This document shows, in pieces, positions 60,040-64,000 of a stretch of 64,000 nucleotides of DNA; position 1 is the stretch's first letter; each line of letters starts with the position of its first letter. The notes below the pieces were generated by a model. It saw only the letters and a list, made by a program, of their open reading frames with translations, was not told the origin of the DNA and searched no databases. A program made the translations under genes and the position numbers. Source of the stretch: DATACN01 sp038215095 (GTDB taxonomy: Bacteria; Actinomycetota; Thermoleophilia; Solirubrobacterales; Thermoleophilaceae); the NCBI GenBank assembly GCA_038215095.1, contig JBBQRG010000001.1:26541-90540 (forward strand), written 5' to 3'.

Positions 60040-60133
60040 ATGCAAGAGGCGATGGTCACCGCGGTACGCCGCTTCAACCGGACCATTACGGCGCACAACG
60101 GCGCGCTCAACGATCGATTCCGCGGAACGCGTC
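60040..60133 (+). pseudogene. Remnant of a MarR-type N-terminus
   Basis: From ATG 60040 the frame reads MQEAMVTAVRRFNRTITAHNGALNDRF, which is the first helix of a MarR-GNAT fusion protein. Then the usual winged-helix part (roughly 50-65 residues) is missing and the frame shifts into ERVVCLTPAGLAERS, the last part of the MarR domain. TAGAGT (60027-60032) 7 nt upstream supports 60040 as the ancestral start. Confidence 0.6.
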
Positions 60134-60745
60134 GTGTGCCTCACGCCGGCGGGCCTCGCGGAGCGGAGCACGCTCGACAAGCTCAGCGATGATCTGGCGT
60201 GGTCGCTGCTCGAACCGCTCAGCGACGACCAGCGGGCCGAGCTCGTGTCTGCCATGCGCAACGTCGAGCGACTGCTCACCGCCGGCGTCGTCGAGATCAG
60301 GGTCGTGGACCCGACGAACCCCGATGCGCGCCGCTGCCTCGACGCCTACTTCGCCGAGCTGGACCAGCGCTCGGAATCGGGCTACGACCCCTCGTCCGGC
60401 GTCAGTGCGGAGCCCCACGACCTGCGGCCGCCCGCAGGGGTGCTGCTGGTCGCCTATCTCCACGCCGAGCCGGTCGGCTGCGGCGCATTGAAGAACCACC
60501 GGCAGGCGCCGAGTGAGATCAAGCGCATGTGGGTTGCCGATGCGGTGCGCGGCCTGGGCATTGGCCGGCGCCTGCTCGCCGATCTGGAGAAGCGGGCATC
60601 AGACTACGGCGCACCTGCCGTTCGGCTCGAGACGAACGGGAATCTGACCGAGGCCATCGCCATGTACCGCACAGCCGGCTACGCCGAGGTGCCGGCCTTC
60701 AACGCCGAGCCCTTCGCTGACCATTGGTTCGAGAAGGCCCTGTGA
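60134..60745 (+). CDS. GNAT acetyltransferase (C-terminal part of a broken MarR-GNAT fusion)
   Basis: The protein has 203 residues. It starts inside the MarR remnant (LTPAGLAERSTLDKLSDDLAWSLLEPLSDDQRAELVSAMRNVERLL) and continues as a GNAT domain with AEPVGCGALK, IKRMWVADAVRGLGIGRRLLADLEKRA (acetyl-CoA binding) and NGNLTEAIAMYRTAGY. Intact relatives couple DNA binding to acetyl-CoA use. The DNA-recognition helix is lost here. Only the acetyltransferase could still work, from GTG 60134 or another internal start. Confidence 0.7.
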   Translation: MCLTPAGLAERSTLDKLSDDLAWSLLEPLSDDQRAELVSAMRNVERLLTAGVVEIRVVDPTNPDARRCLDAYFAELDQRSESGYDPSSGVSAEPHDLRPPAGVLLVAYLHAEPVGCGALKNHRQAPSEIKRMWVADAVRGLGIGRRLLADLEKRASDYGAPAVRLETNGNLTEAIAMYRTAGYAEVPAFNAEPFADHWFEKAL

Positions 60746-61532
60746 AAGACGTACGGATCACGCACATCGGCGGGCCGACCGCGCTGATCGAGGTCGGCGG
60801 CTGGCAGCTCCTGACGGATCCGACCTTCGACCCGCCCGGCCAGAAGTACAGATTCGGCTGGGGCACGGGCTCCGTCAAGCTCGCCGGGCCGGCGATCCCC
60901 GCCTCCGAGCTCACGCAGATCGACGCCGTCCTTCTCAGCCACGACCACCACGACGACAACCTCGACCCCGCCGGCCGGGCATTGCTTCCCTCCGCGGACA
61001 TCGTGGTCACGACGGTCCCGGGCGCGAAGCGGCTTGGTGACCAGGCGCGCGGCCTCGAGCCCTGGGCGACGACCCGCCTCGAGGCGCCGGGCAAGCCGAC
61101 AATCGAGATTACGGCGACGCCGTGCCGCCACGGCCCACCGCTTAGCCACCCGATCGTCGGTGACGTGGTCGGCTTCGCACTGAGCTGGGACGGCCAGGAG
61201 CACGGCGTGCTGTGGATTTCGGGCGACACCGTTCTCTACGACGCGTGCGCCAGGTCGCCGACCGCCTGCAGGTGGACACCGCGCTCCTCCATCTCGGTGG
61301 CGTGCAGTTCCCGGTGACTGGGCCGCTGCGGTACACGATGACCGCCCAGGAGGCCGTCGAGCTGTGCCGTCTCGTTCAGCCGCGCACCGTCATCCCGATC
61401 CACTACGAGGGCTGGAAGCACTTCCACCAGGGCCGGGAGGCGATCGAGCAGGAGTTCGCGAAGGCGCCGGAGGAGATCCGCAGCAGCATCCGGTGGCTTC
61501 CCATGGGCGTCGAGGTCGAGCTCGGCGCCTGA
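60742..61532 (+). pseudogene. MBL-fold metallohydrolase (UlaG-like), interrupted by a -1 frameshift
   Basis: From GTG 60742 (GTGA overlap with the GNAT gene) the frame gives VRITHIGGPTALIEVGGWQLLTDPTFD, the metal motif LLSHDHHDDNLD and WISGDTVLYD. Near 61243 one base is missing (GACGCGTGCG for GACGGCGTGCG), and the sequence continues in another frame as VRQVADRLQVDTALLHLGGVQFPVTGP and IPIHYEGWKHF (last metal His) to the stop at 61530-61532. With the base restored it would be about 263 residues. It is either a pseudogene or a sequencing error. Confidence 0.75.
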
Positions 61533-61550
61533 CCCAGCGAGAGGAGAGAC

Positions 61551-61943
61551 ATGGCTGCGCAGCGCGAGGTGATCGCCGGACCCAACGTACCGAAGACGAT
61601 CGGGCCCTACTCGCCCGGAGTCCGGGCAGGGGACTTCCTCTACGTCTCAGGCCAGGCGGGGATAGACCCCACTACGGGCGAGCCCGCAGGAGAGACGATC
61701 GCCGAGCAGGCCCGGCAGTCGATGCGCAACGTGGAGGCCGTCCTGCGCGCCGGCGGGAGCCGTCCGGAGCTGGTGGTCAACGTCACGGTCCTCGTGGCCG
61801 ACGTCAGCGCTTTCGGGGAGGTCAACGACGTGTTCGCGGAGACGTTTCCCACCGATCCGCCGGCCCGGATGACGATGCAGGTGCCGCTGCCCCTCGGCCT
61901 GCTCATCTCGATCGGATGCGTGGCGCTCGTGGACTCGGCCTAG
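61551..61943 (+). CDS. RidA-family protein, catalytic Glu not conserved
   Basis: The protein has 130 residues and the RidA/YjgF fold: IGPYSPGVRAGDFLYVSGQAGIDPTTGE, the Arg in PARMTMQV, and a final strand LLISIGCVALV. In RidA proper the last strand reads IEIEAIA with the Glu that holds the water; here it is Ser and Gly, so 2-aminoacrylate deamination is doubtful and the protein may belong to another Rid subgroup. A strong Shine-Dalgarno (GAGAGGAGAG) precedes the ATG. An amine oxidase follows 2 bp later, a possible functional link through imines. Confidence 0.82.
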   Translation: MAAQREVIAGPNVPKTIGPYSPGVRAGDFLYVSGQAGIDPTTGEPAGETIAEQARQSMRNVEAVLRAGGSRPELVVNVTVLVADVSAFGEVNDVFAETFPTDPPARMTMQVPLPLGLLISIGCVALVDSA

Positions 61944-61945
61944 GC

Positions 61946-63274
61946 ATGCGCCTGATCGTCGTCGGAGCCGGGGTAGCGGGGCTTACGGCCGCCGATGCGG
62001 CACGCTGTGCCGGTGCCGAGGTCGTCGTCCTCGAGGCGCGCGATCGGATCGGCGGGCGGACCTGGACCGTCCCGCTCGGCCCCGGCGCGGTCGATCTCGG
62101 CGGGGCCTGGGTCCACGGCCCGATCGGGAACCCGGTGGCCGAGGCCCTCGCCGCGGCCGGGCTCGGGGCTCGCAACGACGGGGCCTACTACTCGCGAATG
62201 GCCCTCTGGGATGACGGCTGGGTGGACGCCCCCGGCGCGACGGCGCTCGGCGCCGCCGTCGGAGCCGACTGGGACGCCTCGGAGGCGCTGGCTCTCTCGG
62301 GCAGCGACCGGTTCGTCGACGGAGTGGAGTGGTTCCTCGCCGATCGCGGGCTCGCGGGTCGCGCCCTCGAGTTGGCCAGGTTCGGGCTGCTCTGGGTGGA
62401 GGGCGCCCTGGTGACCGCCGCGCCGCCGGATCGCATCTCGCTGGCCGGAGTCGCGTCCTACTCGGTGGGCGGCGGCGGGAACCTCGTCCCCAGCGGCGGA
62501 TACCGCATGCTCGTCGAGCGGCTGGCGGCCAGGCTCGACGTGCGGCTCGGCGCCCCGGTCACGCGCGTGGAGCACGGCGGCGCCGGGGTATCCGTACACG
62601 CCGGCGCAGAGACGTTCGAGGGCGATCACGCGGTGGTCACCCTGCCGCTGGGCGTGCTGCAGGATGGGTCGGTCGCCTTCGACCCGCCGCTGGGAGGCGG
62701 CCACGCCCTGGCGCTCGAGCGACTGGCCATGGGACACGAGGAGAAGGTGGCGATGCGCTTCCCGGAGCGGTTCTGGCCCGAGTCGGTCTGGCAGATCACC
62801 GACATGGCGCGCGACCTGGCCTTCCCGATCTGGTTCGACTTCAGCCGTCACGTCGGAGCCCCCACGCTCGTCTGTCTCTACAACCCGGCCATCGCGCCGG
62901 CGCTCGCCGAGCTCCCGGCCGAACAGCGGGTGGGCCCCGCCCTCGAGTCCCTTCGCAGGATGTTCGGGTCGGTGCCCGATCCAGACGAAACGCTCGTCAC
63001 GGACTGGAACGGAGATCCGTGGACGCGTGGCTCGTACAGCTACGTGCCGCTCGGGGCCACGATCGACGACATGCGCCACCTGGCGGAGCCCGTCTCGGAC
63101 CGGCTGGTGCTGGCGGGCGAGGCCACGGTTCCGAAGTCCTACGGGACAGTGCACGCCGCCTTCGGCTCGGGACTGAGAGCGGCGGGTCAGGCACTGGGTA
63201 AGCCGCCCGAGCGTCTCTCTCTCGGCGCGGTGCCGCCGCACTGGATCGGCCGCCGTATCGGGCTCGCCGACTAG
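61946..63274 (+). CDS. FAD-dependent amine oxidase
   Basis: The protein has 442 residues. It has the FAD-binding VVGAGVAGLTAADAARCAGAEVVVLEARDRIGGRTW (GxGxxG and GRTW) at the N-terminus, GGAWVHG, and the C-terminal DWNGDPWTRGSYSYVPLG...LAGEATVPKSYGTVHAAFGSGLRAA typical of polyamine/monoamine oxidases. It would oxidise an amine to an imine and make H2O2. The ATG is 2 bp after the RidA-like stop. Its own stop shares CTAG with dapB. Confidence 0.88.
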   Translation: MRLIVVGAGVAGLTAADAARCAGAEVVVLEARDRIGGRTWTVPLGPGAVDLGGAWVHGPIGNPVAEALAAAGLGARNDGAYYSRMALWDDGWVDAPGATALGAAVGADWDASEALALSGSDRFVDGVEWFLADRGLAGRALELARFGLLWVEGALVTAAPPDRISLAGVASYSVGGGGNLVPSGGYRMLVERLAARLDVRLGAPVTRVEHGGAGVSVHAGAETFEGDHAVVTLPLGVLQDGSVAFDPPLGGGHALALERLAMGHEEKVAMRFPERFWPESVWQITDMARDLAFPIWFDFSRHVGAPTLVCLYNPAIAPALAELPAEQRVGPALESLRRMFGSVPDPDETLVTDWNGDPWTRGSYSYVPLGATIDDMRHLAEPVSDRLVLAGEATVPKSYGTVHAAFGSGLRAAGQALGKPPERLSLGAVPPHWIGRRIGLAD

Positions 63275-63927
63275 AGCAGGTGCTCCAGCCCGACCGTGGG
63301 CGAGCGCTCCAGCGTCCCCACCCTGCGCACCGCCAGCAGCACCCCCGGCATGAAGGACTCGCGGGAGATCGAGTCGTGGCGGATTGTCAGGGTCTGCCCC
63401 TCGCCGCCGAAGATGACTTCCTGGTGGGCGACCAGGCCGGGTAGGCGGACCGAGTGGATCGGGTCGTGCACGTTGCCGCCGGCCTCGCGGATCAGGTCGG
63501 CGGTTCGGGCAGCAGTGCCCGACGGCGCGTCGACCTTGCGGTCGTGGTGCAGCTCGACGATCTCGCATTCGGGCATGTGCTGCGCGATCTGCCTCGAGGC
63601 CTCCATCATCAGCACCGCGCCGATCGCGAAGTTGGGCGCCACGAAGAGGTTGGCGTCCCCCACTCCCTCAAGCTCGGAGAAGTCGGCGCCGGTCGTGCCC
63701 ATCACGCAGTGGACACCGGCCTCGAGGCAGTGGCGGGCGTTCTGCAAGGCGGTGTCGGGCGTGGAAAAGTCCACCACCACGTCGGCGTCGCCGAGCAAGT
63801 CGAGCAGGTCTACGTCCAGCAGCGGGTCCGCGCGGCCCACCAGCGCCATGTCGTCCGCACCCTCGACGGCGCGGCAGACGGTCTCCCCCATCCGCCCCGC
63901 GGCGCCGGAGACCGCGACGTTGATCAC
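63271..63927 (-). CDS. dapB: 4-hydroxy-tetrahydrodipicolinate reductase
   Basis: The protein has 218 residues. It has VAVSGAAGRMGETVCRAVEG (NAD(P)H), VVDFSTPD, GTTG, APNFAIGAVLMM, and the substrate loop EIVELHHDRKVDAPSGTA. It reduces the DapA product; DapL uses the result. The length is slightly below that of E. coli DapB, as in other actinobacteria. GTG 63927 overlaps the stop of the upstream gene (GTGA). Confidence 0.95.
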   Translation of the reverse strand: MINVAVSGAAGRMGETVCRAVEGADDMALVGRADPLLDVDLLDLLGDADVVVDFSTPDTALQNARHCLEAGVHCVMGTTGADFSELEGVGDANLFVAPNFAIGAVLMMEASRQIAQHMPECEIVELHHDRKVDAPSGTAARTADLIREAGGNVHDPIHSVRLPGLVAHQEVIFGGEGQTLTIRHDSISRESFMPGVLLAVRRVGTLERSPTVGLEHLL

Positions 63928-64000
63928 GCCGCTCGCGCCAACCCGGGGTTGACCGACTCGAGCGCGGCGCAGAAGGCGTCCTCGTCGCCGCCCACGCCCG
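63924..64000 (-). CDS. C-terminal fragment of an unidentified gene upstream of dapB
   Basis: Only the last 24 codons are inside the window (GVGGDEDAFCAALESVNPGLARA and a final Ala, then TGA at 63926-63924). Its stop overlaps the dapB GTG. In many actinobacteria the gene before dapB is an M16 peptidase, but this fragment is too short to identify. Confidence 0.55.
   Translation of the reverse strand, partial: GVGGDEDAFCAALESVNPGLARAA

Overview
This window is high-GC DNA that looks like chromosomal sequence from a deep-branching actinobacterium. The best guess is class Thermoleophilia (Solirubrobacterales-like). This rests on the very GC-rich coding style with many GTG starts, the actinobacterial block ftsK - rodZ-like - cinA - thpR - recA - recX - rny - miaB - miaA - dapF - dapL - hflX - dut, an unlinked murT/gatD pair, a DivIVA-domain protein, and a wax ester synthase/DGAT. 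The taxon is an inference. No phage, insertion sequence, CRISPR array, rRNA or tRNA was seen. Most of the window is tightly packed housekeeping DNA.

Layout. 1-9.6 kb is envelope-related: the start of nadE, a secreted serine-hydrolase/VanX fusion, two related secreted esterases around an MprF-like lipid aminoacyltransferase, two membrane proteins, and a frameshifted histidine kinase. 9.5-14.8 kb holds ybaK, a wax synthase, an RlpA-like wall protein behind a Crp-like site and a c-di-AMP riboswitch, dinB and an SDR. 14.8-21 kb is a mixed set (lipocalin-like, OsmC, PdxH, DivIVA-domain protein, small membrane and acidic proteins, thioredoxin-TPR, HAD, degenerate phosphatase). 21-26.7 kb is one overlapping operon: amidotransferase, lipid kinase, murT, methyltransferase, gatD. 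26.7-40.7 kb carries stress, RNA modification and processing, lysine/peptidoglycan and recombination genes. 40.7-48.1 kb runs back to ftsK. 48.1-56.5 kb has a large secreted repeat protein, a two-component pair and rnj-dapA. 56.5-63.3 kb is an accessory stretch with damaged genes, and dapB closes the window.

How the genes fit together. DapA, DapB, DapL and a DapF-like protein give most of a short diaminopimelate route, but DapF has serine at both catalytic cysteine positions. MurT/GatD amidate lipid II. RlpA-like, VanX-like, RodZ-like, FtsK and DivIVA-domain proteins add wall and division functions. RNase Y and RNase J are both present, with MiaA and MiaB for tRNA.

Expression signals. About twenty genes begin 6-8 nt downstream of a TANNNT-type -10 box, which predicts leaderless mRNAs and lets several start codons be chosen. 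In four cases the TAG stop of the upstream gene is itself the first half of the next -10 box. Genes with a clear Shine-Dalgarno (rny, OsmC, RidA, rlpA-like) form the contrasting class. Two single-base frameshifts, one internally deleted MarR-GNAT gene and a G13C8 tract may be real decay or sequencing/assembly error.
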